DNA of 64,000 nt from Streptomyces griseocarneus (GTDB taxonomy: Bacteria; Actinomycetota; Actinomycetes; Streptomycetales; Streptomycetaceae). Below, in pieces: positions 1-9,190 of this stretch. A program made the position numbers and the translations under genes. A model generated the notes under the pieces. The model worked only from the letters and a program-made list of their open reading frames with translations. It was not told the DNA's origin and searched no databases. The stretch is taken from NCBI GenBank assembly GCA_003674045.1, contig PENC01000002.1:744001-808000 (forward strand), read 5' to 3'. The number at the start of each line of letters is the position of its first letter. Position 1 is the first letter of the stretch.

Positions 1-1160
1 ACGAGCGGGTGCCCGGCAGGGAGCGGAAACGGTTCCCGGAGATCTCCTCGCGCGCGTACGAGCATCCGGCGGACCGTTCCGCCCTGGTGGCCCTGCGCAA
101 GCTGACCGGTTTCGACACGGTCTTCAAGGCGCTGAGCGGCCTGCTGCCGGAGCGCAGCCTGCGGCTGCTGTTCCTGTCGGACTCGGTGCGCGTGAGCGAG
201 CAGCAGTTCCCGCACCTGCACGAGATGCTGCTGGACGCGTGCTCGATCCTGGACCTGCCGAAGGTCCCGCCGATGTACGTGACGCAGGACCCGCAGCCGA
301 ACGCGATGTGCATCGGCCTGGACGAGCCGATCATCGTGGTGACCACCGGCCTCGTCGAGCTGCTGGACGAGGAGGAGATGCGGGCGGTCGTCGGCCACGA
401 GACCGGCCACGCGCTCTCGGGACACGCGGTCTACCGGACGATATTGCTCTTCCTCACCAACGTCGCGCTCAAGATCGCCTGGATTCCGCTGGGCAACATC
501 GCGGTGATGGCCATCGTGACGGCGCTGCGCGAGTGGTTCCGCAAGTCGGAGCTGTCGGCCGACCGGGCGGGGCTGCTGGTGGGCCAGGACCTCCAGGCGT
601 CGATGCGCGGCCTGATGAAGATCGCGGGCGGCAACCATCTGCACGAGATGAACGTGGACGCGTTCCTCGCGCAGGCCGAGGAGTACGAGGCGGGCGGCGA
701 TCTGCGCGACTCCGTACTGAAGATCATGAACGTGCTGCCGCGGTCGCACCCCTTCACGACCGTGCGGGCGGCCGAGCTCAAGCGGTGGGCGGAGAGCCGC
801 GACCACCAGCGGATCATGGACGGCCACTACCCGCGACGCTCGGAGGACAAGGACACGTCGGTGAGCGACTCCTTCCGCGAGTCCGCGAGTCATTACGTGG
901 AATCCGTGCGGGCCAGCAAGGACCCGCTGATGGGTCTGGTGCGGGACATCGCGGGCGGGGCGAGCGGGCTGGGCGGGAAGCTGCGCGACACGTTCGGCGG
1001 GCGGAGTGGTCCCGCCTCGCCGTCGGCCAAGCCCGGGGAGGGCCCCGGGGCCCCCGAGGGCGGCTCCGGCTCCGACTCCGGCAAGCCCCAGGGTGGCCCT
1101 GGAGGCCCTGAGCGAGGTTCCGAGGACTCGGGGGGCGGGGAGAGCTCCCCGGGGCGTTAG
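1..1160 (+). CDS. M48-family membrane metallopeptidase (5' end outside window)
   Basis: Zinc peptidase of the M48 (HtpX/Ste24) type, expected to cleave membrane or misfolded proteins. Counting from the GTG at 9, the zinc site HETGH is at residues 130-134, a hydrophobic stretch follows at about 141-173, and the third-ligand segment ELSADRAG comes after it. The last roughly 70 residues are Gly/Pro/Ser-rich and look disordered. The frame stays open to the window edge (bases 3-8 read Glu-Arg), and related proteins as I recall them begin a few residues earlier, so the true start is probably upstream. Family call is firm; substrate unknown. Confidence 0.85.
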   Translation, partial: ERVPGRERKRFPEISSRAYEHPADRSALVALRKLTGFDTVFKALSGLLPERSLRLLFLSDSVRVSEQQFPHLHEMLLDACSILDLPKVPPMYVTQDPQPNAMCIGLDEPIIVVTTGLVELLDEEEMRAVVGHETGHALSGHAVYRTILLFLTNVALKIAWIPLGNIAVMAIVTALREWFRKSELSADRAGLLVGQDLQASMRGLMKIAGGNHLHEMNVDAFLAQAEEYEAGGDLRDSVLKIMNVLPRSHPFTTVRAAELKRWAESRDHQRIMDGHYPRRSEDKDTSVSDSFRESASHYVESVRASKDPLMGLVRDIAGGASGLGGKLRDTFGGRSGPASPSAKPGEGPGAPEGGSGSDSGKPQGGPGGPERGSEDSGGGESSPGR

Positions 1161-1240
1161 GGGGCGCCCTGGACGGCTTCTGGGGCGCCTGCGAGCTCGG
1201 GCAGTGGCGCTTGTCGGGCGAGCGCGGGCTGTCCGTGGCT

Positions 1241-1263
1241 GCTCGCGCAGTTCCCCGCGCCCC
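1241..1263 (+). repeat. mosaic intergenic repeat, copy 1
   Basis: Core GCTCGCGCAGTTCCCCGCGC followed by CCC, without the closing GGGGCGC arm of the hairpin. Partial copy. Confidence 0.75.
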
Positions 1264-1322
1264 ATTACGCCCACGAGCTCGGTCGGCCGCGCTTGTCCGG
1301 CGCGTGCGCGCCATCCCTGGCT

Positions 1323-1354
1323 GCTCGCGCAGTTCCCCGCGCCCCTGTCGGGGC
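1323..1354 (+). repeat. mosaic intergenic repeat, copy 2
   Basis: Same core as copy 1, followed by CTGTCGGGGC, so a short hairpin arm is kept. It lies about 80 bases from copy 1 in the same orientation. Confidence 0.8.
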
Positions 1355-1518
1355 ACGGCCCGGGGGTCCGGGGGCGGGGCCCCCTGGTGGGGGCTGGGGC
1401 GAAGCCCCAGAAAGAATCTCCCACCCACAGCAACCCCCACCAAGCCCGTCCGGCGATTGAGGACGCAGCCGGAGGCTGCTCGCGCCCGGAGGGCGGCACA
1501 GCGGGGAAGCCGAAACGG

Positions 1519-2598
1519 TCAGTGCCGCGGCATGACCGGCTGAGCCGAAGCGGCCAGCGTCCCGCACAGGGGCGCGGCATTCTGCGGCGTCGCGTAGGGG
1601 TCCGTCCCCGCCGGGCCGTCCGGCGCGGCGTGCTGCCCCGCGAGCAGCGGGCGCAGGAAGCCCGCGTCGTCCGCCGAGCAGGACTGCGGGCCCGCTTCGA
1701 CGGAGCTCTGGAGGACGGTCAGGTGGTGCTCCTGGAGCCCGTCGCGGTCGAAGCGGAAACGCACGTCGCGGCGGACGGTGAACAGCGACACACCGTCGTC
1801 GCCGACGGCCTTCGCGGGCCGCAGGGCGTAGACGAAGGTGTGGTCGCCGGTGACCTCCAGGGCACCCGCGCCCGCCTCCTTCACGGAGAAGACGCCCTGG
1901 GCCCGCACGGGGGTGTCGGCGAGGGCGACCTGGGCGGGGTCGAAGCGGATCACCCAGCCGGTGGCGGCGTGCTGCCCGTCGACGGAGGGGTGGTCGAAGC
2001 TGCGGTCGTACTGGTCGAGCTGGGCCGGGTCCAGCAGCAGCCGCACCGAGCGCTGCGCGCCGCCCACCAGCACGGCCGGGTCCAGCGCGGACTTCACGGT
2101 GTACTCCTTGGCCAGGGCGAGGGCGGCCATCACCTGGCTCTCGGAGAAGTGCTGCGTGCTGCGCGAGGGCGGCAGGGTGACCCCGTCCACGCCCAGCCGG
2201 AACTGCACCGCGGGGCTGTGATCGATCAGTTCCCCCGCCGTGCCGCCCGGCACCGCGTCGCGCGGGGCGAGCGGGACGACCGTGGCGTGCATCGGCTCGG
2301 CGGCGGGCACCGCGGGCTCCTTGTACGGGTGCCGAAGGCCCATGTAGACGGCCGTGCCGAAGGCGAGGGCGATCAGTATCACCAGGAGGAGTATCTGTCG
2401 CGAGGTGCTGACCCGCGTCCACATATGGCGGTTGCGCACGGCGAGCGCGTGGTCACCCATCCGCTCGCGGGCCGAGTACTCCTGGAGCCGGGCAGCGCGG
2501 ATGAACGATTCGTCGAAGACGACGGATCGGTACTCGTCATCCCCACCGGGGACACCTTCGGGCGTGCCCCCTTCAGGTGGGTCTCCAGGCCCGTCCAT
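1519..2598 (-). CDS. single-pass membrane protein with SVVFDE N-terminal motif, unknown function
   Basis: 359 aa. The N-terminal cytoplasmic part (about 1-68) carries SVVFDESFIRAARLQE at 25-40 and is followed by one membrane helix at about 69-87. The remaining roughly 270 residues would lie outside the cell and show no catalytic motif I recognise; a C-terminal Cys pair could form a disulfide. The SVVFDE motif recurs in the next gene upstream (2718-3329), so the two are partial paralogues. They lie in the same direction as proA. No strong ribosome site is seen before the ATG, so the start is moderately sure. Function unknown; a cell-envelope role is only a guess from membrane topology. Confidence 0.8.
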   Translation of the reverse strand: MDGPGDPPEGGTPEGVPGGDDEYRSVVFDESFIRAARLQEYSARERMGDHALAVRNRHMWTRVSTSRQILLLVILIALAFGTAVYMGLRHPYKEPAVPAAEPMHATVVPLAPRDAVPGGTAGELIDHSPAVQFRLGVDGVTLPPSRSTQHFSESQVMAALALAKEYTVKSALDPAVLVGGAQRSVRLLLDPAQLDQYDRSFDHPSVDGQHAATGWVIRFDPAQVALADTPVRAQGVFSVKEAGAGALEVTGDHTFVYALRPAKAVGDDGVSLFTVRRDVRFRFDRDGLQEHHLTVLQSSVEAGPQSCSADDAGFLRPLLAGQHAAPDGPAGTDPYATPQNAAPLCGTLAASAQPVMPRH

Positions 2599-2717
2599 AC
2601 CTCAAGAGTAGGTCCGCCGGGGCTTCGGTAAACGCGCTGGTACACGACAAGTTATGGGCAAAATCCGCCGTCCGCGGTGCATGCATGTGACACCCGCCGG
2701 GCACCCTCCGGGGCCGC

Positions 2718-3329
2718 TCAGCGGCGGGGCGCGGCGGAGGCCACGGGCGGCTCGGAGTCGGCGGACACCGATGGCAGCGGGCCGGGCCGCTGCCCCGCCG
2801 GGGCGTCCACTCCGGTGGTCGCGGGCGGGGGATCGGAGCTCGGCCTGCTGTCGGAGGAGGAGCTGCGGTAGACGGCGGCGAAGGCGAGCGCCACCACGCC
2901 GATGCCCATCACCACGGCGAGCACCCAGGCGACCGGACGCTGCCAGCGGGCGTGGCCCCGGTAGGGCCTGCGGGCCGCGCCGTAACGCCCGTACGGGCCG
3001 TAGGCGTCGTCCGGGTCGAGGTTCTGCGCGAGGCCGTACCACTCGCCGCGCACACCGGGGCGGTCCGCGCCGTCCTCCCGGGGGCCGAGGGACGGCGGGT
3101 CGTCGTCGGCCGCGCCGCCGCCCGCCCTGGAACGGGCGGCCTCCGCCTCCGCGCGGGACTGGGCGGCCGCGAGCATCCGCTCGGCCGCGGTCGGTTCGTG
3201 GATCCTGGCGGACCGCACGAACTGCTCGTCGAAGACCACGGAAGCGAACGGGTCGTCCGCGCCTCCGTGTCGGTGGCTGTCGGGCTCCTCGCCGTCCGGG
3301 AACGGCTGGCCCCCCACGTCGTCCGGCAC
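2718..3329 (-). CDS. small single-pass membrane protein with SVVFDE motif, unknown function
   Basis: 203 aa from a GTG at 3329, chosen because the longer frame upstream has out-of-character composition and overlaps the end of proA. Residues 30-51 read SVVFDEQFVRSARIHEPTAAER, matching the motif of the 1519-2598 protein with changes at a few positions. An Ala/Glu-rich stretch and a charged Tyr/Gly linker follow, then one membrane helix at about 133-155 and a short Ser/Pro-rich outer tail of about 48 residues. It has no enzymatic motif. It may anchor or recruit partners through the shared N-terminal motif (inference). Confidence 0.75.
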   Translation of the reverse strand: MPDDVGGQPFPDGEEPDSHRHGGADDPFASVVFDEQFVRSARIHEPTAAERMLAAAQSRAEAEAARSRAGGGAADDDPPSLGPREDGADRPGVRGEWYGLAQNLDPDDAYGPYGRYGAARRPYRGHARWQRPVAWVLAVVMGIGVVALAFAAVYRSSSSDSRPSSDPPPATTGVDAPAGQRPGPLPSVSADSEPPVASAAPRR

Positions 3330-3406
3330 CCGTCCAGCGTAGCCCCGGAATGCCCAATCCGTGCAGCCGGTACGGGAATTCGAGGCTCCCGGAACCTCGG
3401 CGGACC

Positions 3407-4714
3407 TCAGCGGCGCACGTGACCGTCGCCCGTGACGATGTATTTGGTGGACGTGAGCTCGGGCAGGCCCATCGGTCCGCGGGCGTGCAACTTCTGTGTG
3501 GAGATGCCGATCTCGGCCCCGAAGCCGAACTGGCTGCCGTCCGTGAACCGCGTCGAGGCGTTGACCGCGACCGTCGTCGAGTCCACCAGCTGCGTGAAGC
3601 GGCGGGCCGCCGCCTGCGAGGTGGTGACGATGGCCTCCGTGTGGCCGGAGGTCCACAGCCGGATGTGCCGTACGGCGGCGTCCAGGGAGTCCACGACGGC
3701 GGCGGCGATGTCGTACGACAGGTACTCGGTCTCCCAGTCCTCATTGGTCGCCGGGACGACCTTTGCGTCGCTGCCCGCGGCTTCCGCCAGCGCGAGGACG
3801 CGCTCGTCGCCGTGCACCGTCACGCCCGCCTCCGCCAGCGCGGCGAGCGCGCGCGGCAGGAACTCCGCCGCGATGTCCTGGTGCACGAGGAGCGTCTCGG
3901 CGGCGTTGCACACGCTGGGGCGCTGCGCCTTGGAGTTGACGAGGATCTCCACGGCCATGTCGAGGTCGGCCTGCGCGTCCACGTACACATGGCAGTTGCC
4001 CGTGCCGGTCTCGATGACGGGGACGGTGGACTCCTCGACGACCGTACGGATCAGCCCCGCGCCGCCGCGCGGGATCAGCACGTCGACCATGCCCCGGGCG
4101 CGCATCAGCTCGCGCACGGAGTCGCGGCTCTCGCCGGGGACGAGCTGCACGGCGTCCGCGGGCAGCCCGGCGCCGCCGATGGCGTCCCGCACCACGCGCA
4201 CCAGGGCCGTGTTGGAGGCGTACGCGGAGGACGAGCCGCGCAGCAGCACGGCGTTGCCGGACTTCAGGCAGAGGGCCGCGGCGTCCACGGTGACGTTGGG
4301 CCGCGCCTCGTAGATGATCCCGACGACGCCCAGCGGGACCCGCACCTGGCGCAGGTCGATGCCGTTGGGGAGGGTGGAGCCGCGCACGACCTCGCCGACG
4401 GGGTCGGGCAGGGCCGCCACGTCGCGCACGTCCTTGGCGATGGCGCGCACCCGCTCGGGGGTGAGGGTCAGCCGGTCGACGACGCTCTCGCTCGTGCCCG
4501 CGGCGCGGGCCTTCGCGACGTCCTCGGCGTTGGCCTCGACGATCTCCCGGGTGCGGACCTCCAGGGCGTCGGCGATCGCCAGCAGCGCCTCGTCCTTCAC
4601 CGAGCGCGGCAGTGGCGCCAGCTCGGCGGCCGCGGCGCGGGACCGATAGGCGGCGCGCAGCACCGGGGACTGCGGCATGGGGTCGGCGAGGGGGGAGGGG
4701 AAGTCGCTGCTCAT
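3407..4714 (-). CDS. proA: glutamate-5-semialdehyde dehydrogenase (gamma-glutamyl phosphate reductase)
   Basis: 435 aa. Second step of proline synthesis: reduces gamma-glutamyl phosphate to glutamate-5-semialdehyde with NADPH. It is an aldehyde-dehydrogenase fold in the cytoplasm. Recognisable family segments are [28 protein letters not shown] and the catalytic-cysteine region [13 protein letters not shown] at about residue 268, ending with [27 protein letters not shown]. Length fits the family. The kinase partner proB lies about 0.8 kb upstream on the same strand, separated by one small gene. Confidence 0.97.
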   Translation of the reverse strand: MSSDFPSPLADPMPQSPVLRAAYRSRAAAAELAPLPRSVKDEALLAIADALEVRTREIVEANAEDVAKARAAGTSESVVDRLTLTPERVRAIAKDVRDVAALPDPVGEVVRGSTLPNGIDLRQVRVPLGVVGIIYEARPNVTVDAAALCLKSGNAVLLRGSSSAYASNTALVRVVRDAIGGAGLPADAVQLVPGESRDSVRELMRARGMVDVLIPRGGAGLIRTVVEESTVPVIETGTGNCHVYVDAQADLDMAVEILVNSKAQRPSVCNAAETLLVHQDIAAEFLPRALAALAEAGVTVHGDERVLALAEAAGSDAKVVPATNEDWETEYLSYDIAAAVVDSLDAAVRHIRLWTSGHTEAIVTTSQAAARRFTQLVDSTTVAVNASTRFTDGSQFGFGAEIGISTQKLHARGPMGLPELTSTKYIVTGDGHVRR

Positions 4715-4805
4715 GGCCCGAGCCTAACCGCGCGGGGCGCCCCGGCCGCTACGCGTTCCGTACTGCAAGACGAACGGAAGGGGCCGGGAAGGGGCCGGGA
4801 AGGGC

Positions 4806-5282
4806 TCAGAAGGGGTGCACGCCGACCGGGACGGCGGGCAGCGGGCCGTGGCCCGCCGCGACGCGCTGGTGGTACGTCCCCCGGTCGATGACCTCCAAGC
4901 CGACGATCTCCCAGGGCGGCAGCCGGGCCGACGAGCGGTGCTCGCCCCACAGACGCAGCGCGACGGCCGCCGCGTCGTGCAGGTCGCGCGCCTCCTCCCA
5001 GTAGCGGATCTCGGCGTGGTCGGTGGCGTAGCGGCTGGTCAGCAGAAAGGGGTGGTCGTGGGCGAGCTGTTCCAGGCCGCGCCGGACCTCCGCGAGCGGC
5101 GCCTCGGCGCCGGAGACGCTGAGGGTGATGTGCCACAGCCGGGAGGGCTCGCCGTCGCCCCGCGGCCCGGCGGGGGCGGCGCCCGACCGCTGCCCGGCCT
5201 CCGCCGTGTCCTGGGGACCGACGCTGGTCAGCGCGCGCTCCGCCGTGCCTCGGGACGGTGCCCCTGGGCGCCCTCGTCTCAC
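4806..5282 (-). CDS. small conserved actinobacterial protein between proA and proB, unknown function
   Basis: 158 aa from a GTG at 5282, picked because an excellent AGGAGG site lies six bases before it; the longer frame back to 5399 is Arg/Pro-rich and unlikely to be translated. The first 45 residues look disordered. The rest is a compact domain with WHITLSVSG, HPFLLTSRYATDHAEIRYWEE, ALRLWGEHR and PPWEIVGLEVIDRGTYHQR. I do not recognise an enzyme family. Its place between two proline genes on the same strand suggests co-transcription, but a role in proline metabolism is not shown by the sequence. Confidence 0.78.
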   Translation of the reverse strand: MRRGRPGAPSRGTAERALTSVGPQDTAEAGQRSGAAPAGPRGDGEPSRLWHITLSVSGAEAPLAEVRRGLEQLAHDHPFLLTSRYATDHAEIRYWEEARDLHDAAAVALRLWGEHRSSARLPPWEIVGLEVIDRGTYHQRVAAGHGPLPAVPVGVHPF

Positions 5283-5473
5283 CGGCGGCCTCCTGTTGAT
5301 CGCCGGCTCCGCGCGCGTGCGGCGGAGCCGTGCCGTGCTGGTCGTCGCTCGTGGTCCCGGAGGTCCCGCGCCCCGCCCGTGGCGGTCCCCCGCGTCCATG
5401 GTGACCAGCCCGGGGGCGCCGTGCGAGCGTTTTCGCGGAAGGTCCCCATGGAAAGGCCGCCCGGGTCCCCGGA

Positions 5474-5497
5474 ACGGGCGGGGCCGACCCCGCCCGT
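5474..5497 (-). terminator. hairpin downstream of proB
   Basis: Perfect 10-bp stem ACGGGCGGGG / CCCCGCCCGT with a four-base loop, 22 bases past the proB stop. No T tract. Confidence 0.55.
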
Positions 5498-5518
5498 CTC
5501 GTCCGCCCCTGACGTCCG

Positions 5519-6667
5519 TCAGCGGCGCAGCACGACCAGGTCGTCGCGGTGCACGACCTCGCGCTCGTACTCGGGTCCGAGCTCCTTGGCCAGGTCACGG
5601 GTGGAGCGCCCGAGCAGCCGGGGCAGCTCCGCCGCGTCGTAGCCGACGAGCCCGCGGGCCACAGCCCGGCCCGCCGCGTCCCGCAGCTCGACGGGGTCAC
5701 CCGCGCTGAATTCACCCTCGACGGCAGCGATGCCCGCGGGCAGCAGGGACGCGCCCCCGTCGAGCACGGCGCGCACCGCGCCGTCGTCGAGCGTCAGGGC
5801 GCCCTGCGGCGCGGAGGCGTGCGCGAGCCACAGCAGCCGGTCGGTGGAGCGGCGGCCGGTGCGGTGGAAGTACGTGCCGGTGGACCGCCCCGCGAGGGCG
5901 TCGGCGGCCCGGCTGGCGGAGGTGAGGACGACGGGGATGCCCGCGGCGGCGGCGATCCGGGCGGCCTCGACCTTGGTGACCATGCCGCCGGTGCCGACGC
6001 CCGCCTTGCCCGCGCTGCCGATCGACACGCCGTCCAGGTCCTGCGGGCCCGCGACCTCGGCGATCCGGGACGTGCCCGGGGTGCTGGGGGGTCCGTCGTA
6101 CAGACCGTCGACGTCCGACAGCAGGACCAGCAGGTCGGCGCGGACGAGGTGGGCGACCAGGGCGGCCAGCCGGTCGTTGTCGCCGAAGCGGATCTCGTCC
6201 GTGGCAACGGTGTCGTTCTCGTTGACGACCGGGACCGCGCCCATGGCCAGGAGCTGGTCCAGCGTCCGGTAGGCGTTGCGGTAGTGGGCGCGGCGGCTGG
6301 TGTCGACGGTGGTGAGCAGCACCTGGCCGACACGGCGGCCGTAACGGGCGAACGACGCCGTGTAGCGGGCGACGAGCAGGCCCTGGCCGACACTGGCCGC
6401 CGCCTGCTGGCGGGCCAGGTCGCGCGGGCGCCGGTCGAGCCCCAGCGGGGCGAGGCCCGCGGCGATGGCACCGGAGGAGACCAGCACTATCTCCTTCCGC
6501 TCGCCCGCCTTGGCCAGCGTGTCGACGAGCGCGTCGACACGGTCCGCGTCGAGGCCCCCGGCCGCCGTGGTCAGCGAGGAGGAGCCCACCTTGACCACGA
6601 TCCTGCGGGCCCGGGTGACCTCCTCCCGCAGCTCCTGCTCCCCCGTATTCGCCCCTGCCCCTGTCAC
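5519..6667 (-). CDS. proB: glutamate 5-kinase
   Basis: 382 aa from a GTG at 6667; an in-frame ATG at 6718 would add 17 residues, but related proteins start close to the kinase core. It phosphorylates glutamate in the first, feedback-controlled step of proline synthesis. The amino-acid-kinase domain opens with RRIVVKVGSSSLT, followed by VLVSSGAIAAG, the substrate segment AVPVVNENDTVATDEIRFGDND and the nucleotide segment GTGGMVTKVEAARIA. A PUA domain fills the last roughly 90 residues, as in the E. coli-type enzyme. It supplies ProA with its unstable acyl-phosphate. Confidence 0.95.
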   Translation of the reverse strand: MTGAGANTGEQELREEVTRARRIVVKVGSSSLTTAAGGLDADRVDALVDTLAKAGERKEIVLVSSGAIAAGLAPLGLDRRPRDLARQQAAASVGQGLLVARYTASFARYGRRVGQVLLTTVDTSRRAHYRNAYRTLDQLLAMGAVPVVNENDTVATDEIRFGDNDRLAALVAHLVRADLLVLLSDVDGLYDGPPSTPGTSRIAEVAGPQDLDGVSIGSAGKAGVGTGGMVTKVEAARIAAAAGIPVVLTSASRAADALAGRSTGTYFHRTGRRSTDRLLWLAHASAPQGALTLDDGAVRAVLDGGASLLPAGIAAVEGEFSAGDPVELRDAAGRAVARGLVGYDAAELPRLLGRSTRDLAKELGPEYEREVVHRDDLVVLRR

Positions 6668-6930
6668 GTCCGCACACCCCTGGTGATTCGCCGGTTCTGT
6701 CACTCGTCCGACCCGCAAATCTACCGCCTGCGATTGTGGCCGTTCGGCCCTATTTTGCGTTGGTTGCCGTGGGCGAAGATTGCTCCTGGCCCGGCCGCCG
6801 TCATACGGTCGGTGGTCGACCGTCGCTCCGGTTCTCCCCCGCCCGCCCGTCAGGAGGGCCCGGGAAGCCCGCGCGGTCCCCCCACAAGTCAGTCAGTCCC
6901 CCCCTCGCCCGCCTGCCAGGAGCCCGCCCA

Positions 6931-8967
6931 GTGCCTTCTGCCGGAACCGCCTCGCGCCGAGCCGTACAGCTCGTGGCGCTGCTCGCGATGCTGGTGTTCT
7001 TCGCCGCCCAGCTCGTCGGAGCACTGCTGCCCGTCGTACCGCTCCTGATCGCCGCCTCGGCGGCGGGCCTCGCGCTCGACCTCTACCTCCAGCACCGCGA
7101 CCCCGGTCTGGTCGCCGTCCTCGGCAAGATCCGCTTCGACGTCATGGTGCGGCAGCTGCTGCGCGACATGCTCGTCGTGATCGGCCTGCTGCGGGTGCAC
7201 GGCGACGGCTCGCTGGGCGACTACGCGCCGCTCTTCGTGGGCCTGGTGCTCTTCTACGCCACGCACCTCGGCTGCCAGGCCGTCGCGCTGCTGGTCCGCC
7301 GCAGCCGCACGCTGCCGTTCCTGACCCGGAACGTCGACGCCTCCGGCCTGGAGCTGACCGCCGCGCCGCCGCGCCTGCTGGCCCGCCAGCACGGCCGCCG
7401 CCTGCTGCGCTTCGCCGTCCCGGCCACCGCGGGCCTGCTGGTCACCGTGGGCACCGAGAAGGCCCTGTGGGGCGAGCTGGGCATCGGTGCCGCCCTCGTC
7501 CTGGCCCTCGGCGGCGCCGGCTACCTCGCGACCTGGCTGGGCCGCAAGAAGCGCATCGCGAACGATCAGCGGGCCCTGGAGTGGCTGGACCACTGGCTGG
7601 CCGACTACAAGCCCACCGTCGGCATGTACTTCTCCGGCGGCACGAGCTCCGCCTACCAGGCGAACATGTGGCTCTCCACCCTCGCCGAGCTGGACGGCAA
7701 CCCCGTCATCGTGCTCCGCGAGCGCTTCATGATGCAGAAGATCGAGGCCACCGACGTGCCGATCGTCTGCATCCCCAAGGTCGTGCACCTGATGGCGCTG
7801 GAGAAGTCCTCGCTGAAGATGATGATCCACCCGGCGAACTCCGGAAAGACCTCGCAGGTCCTGCGGATGCCGTCGATCAAGCACGCCTTCATCAACCACG
7901 GCGAGAGCGACAAGCTCTCCAGCTGCAACCCGTACTCCAAGGCCTACGACGAGATCTGGGTCGCCGGCCCCGCCGCCCGCGAGCGCTACCAGCTCGCCGA
8001 CATCGGCGTCGACGACCGCGACGTGGTCGAGGTCGGCCGCCCGCAGCTCGCGCCCATCCGGCCGTACGCCGGGCCGCCCGCGGCCGACGCGCGCACCACG
8101 GTGCTCTACGCCCCCACCTGGGAGGGCTGGGACGGCGAGCCGGGCAACACCTCGGTGATGCTCGCGGGCGAGAACATCGTCCGCGCGCTGCTCGCCGACC
8201 CCAAGGTCCGCCTGCTGTACAAGCCGCACCCCATGACCGGCTCCGTCGACCCGCGCGCCGGGCAGGCGAACGAGCGCATCCAGGCCATGATCCGCGAGGC
8301 CAACGCACAGCGCGGCGGTACCCGGCCGGGCCAGGAGGCCGCCGCGGAGCTGGCGCGCCGCACCGCCGAGCTGGACCGGCTCACCACCAGCGCCTTCCGC
8401 GACAGCGCCGACGACATCGAGCGGATGCTGCTCCAGGGCACGCCCGAGAAGGGCCGCGCCGCGACCGTGGAGGCCGCCACCGTCGCGTGGGAGGAGGCCT
8501 ACTGGGCCTCGCTGCCGGAGTGGGAGCACCAGATCATCACGGGCCCGCGCCCGGCGCTGTTCACCTGCTTCAACCAGTCCGACCTGCTGATCAGCGATGT
8601 CTCCAGCGTCGTCTCCGACTATCTGATCAGCGAGAAGCCGTACGCGGTCGCGAACACCAGCGGTATGGCGGAGGAGGAGTTCCGCGCGAACTTCCCCACC
8701 GTGAGCGCGGCGACCATCCTCACGCCGGAGGCGACCGGGATGGAGGGGCTGCTCGCGGCGGTCCGCGACCCCTCGCTCGACGGCCTGGCGGACGCCCGCG
8801 CCGAGCTGAAGGTGCAGCTGCTGGGCCCGTCCGACCCGCCGTCGCTGGTCCGCTTCAACGCGGCGGCGCTGTCGCTGGCGGCGGAGGCGGACGCGCGGCG
8901 CGAGCGGATGGAGGCCCGGGCCTCCGAGATCCCGCCGCAGCGGGCGGACGAGACGGCGTCCGTCTGA
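6931..8967 (+). CDS. TagF-like CDP-glycerol:polyglycerolphosphate glycerophosphotransferase family membrane protein
   Basis: 678 aa from a GTG at 6931, eight bases after AGGAG; the longer frame to 6736 is Pro/Arg-rich leader sequence. The first roughly 210 residues hold about five or six membrane helices. The rest is a glyphos-transferase (GT-B) domain with SIKHAFINHGESDK, VLYAPTWEGW, LLYKPHPMTGS and the family signature LLISDVSSVVSDYLISEKPYAV. Such enzymes polymerise glycerol- or other polyol-phosphate units of wall teichoic-acid-like polymers at the inner face of the membrane. It is monocistronic, between divergent proB and convergent obg. The proximity to the mre spore-wall cluster fits a wall-polymer role (inference). 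Substrate is not determined by sequence. Confidence 0.85.
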   Translation: MPSAGTASRRAVQLVALLAMLVFFAAQLVGALLPVVPLLIAASAAGLALDLYLQHRDPGLVAVLGKIRFDVMVRQLLRDMLVVIGLLRVHGDGSLGDYAPLFVGLVLFYATHLGCQAVALLVRRSRTLPFLTRNVDASGLELTAAPPRLLARQHGRRLLRFAVPATAGLLVTVGTEKALWGELGIGAALVLALGGAGYLATWLGRKKRIANDQRALEWLDHWLADYKPTVGMYFSGGTSSAYQANMWLSTLAELDGNPVIVLRERFMMQKIEATDVPIVCIPKVVHLMALEKSSLKMMIHPANSGKTSQVLRMPSIKHAFINHGESDKLSSCNPYSKAYDEIWVAGPAARERYQLADIGVDDRDVVEVGRPQLAPIRPYAGPPAADARTTVLYAPTWEGWDGEPGNTSVMLAGENIVRALLADPKVRLLYKPHPMTGSVDPRAGQANERIQAMIREANAQRGGTRPGQEAAAELARRTAELDRLTTSAFRDSADDIERMLLQGTPEKGRAATVEAATVAWEEAYWASLPEWEHQIITGPRPALFTCFNQSDLLISDVSSVVSDYLISEKPYAVANTSGMAEEEFRANFPTVSAATILTPEATGMEGLLAAVRDPSLDGLADARAELKVQLLGPSDPPSLVRFNAAALSLAAEADARRERMEARASEIPPQRADETASV

Positions 8968-8981
8968 CGCGTTGCTTTTTG

Positions 8982-9018
8982 ACCGGGCGAGCTGCCGTTT
9001 TCTGGCGGCTCGCCCGGT
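8982..9018 (+). terminator. hairpin terminator after the TagF-like gene
   Basis: 11-bp stem ACCGGGCGAGC / GCTCGCCCGGT with a 15-base loop, 14 bases past the stop codon. A T run before the stem and TTCTGTGTTT after it. Confidence 0.65.
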
Positions 9019-9092
9019 TCTGTGTTTCCGGGGCCGACCGTTCGCCCACCGGGGTGCCTCTTGCGCTCCACGCGCGGCTGCGGGTCGTGTGT

Positions 9093-9130
9093 GGCTGGTC
9101 GCGCAGTTCCCCGCGCCCCTTACGGGGCGC
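9093..9130 (+). repeat. mosaic intergenic repeat, copy 3
   Basis: Complete core plus hairpin GCGCCCCTTACGGGGCGC. It is preceded at 9048 by the associated module ACCGGGGTGCCTCTTGCGCTC. Confidence 0.85.
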
Positions 9131-9172
9131 GAAAGGGGGGCGGACGGGAGAAACCCCGTCCGCCCCCCTTTC
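9131..9172. terminator. 18-bp-stem terminator between convergent TagF-like gene and obg
   Basis: Perfect stem from GAAAGGGGGGCGGACGGG to its complement ending CCCCCCTTTC with a six-base loop. It works in both directions and sits 18 bases past the obg stop. Confidence 0.75.
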
Positions 9173-9190
9173 AGGACGCTACTGGACCCG

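Larger units (their letters stand above)
1161..1518. other. gene-free gap built of mosaic repeats
   Basis: This 358-base gap between the M48 gene and the next leftward gene holds two copies of the CGCGCAGTTCCCCGCGCCCC repeat (1241-1263, 1323-1354), a GGGGGTCCGGGGGCGG block near 1367, and the sequence GCCCGTCCGGCGATTGAGGA near 1444. All are recurrent Streptomyces intergenic modules. ORFs across it translate the repeats and are not genes. Confidence 0.7.

Noticed and set aside
5283..5399. Longer N-terminus for the gene between proA and proB
   Set aside because: Arg/Pro-rich and lacking a ribosome site, while a perfect AGGAGG stands six bases before the internal GTG.
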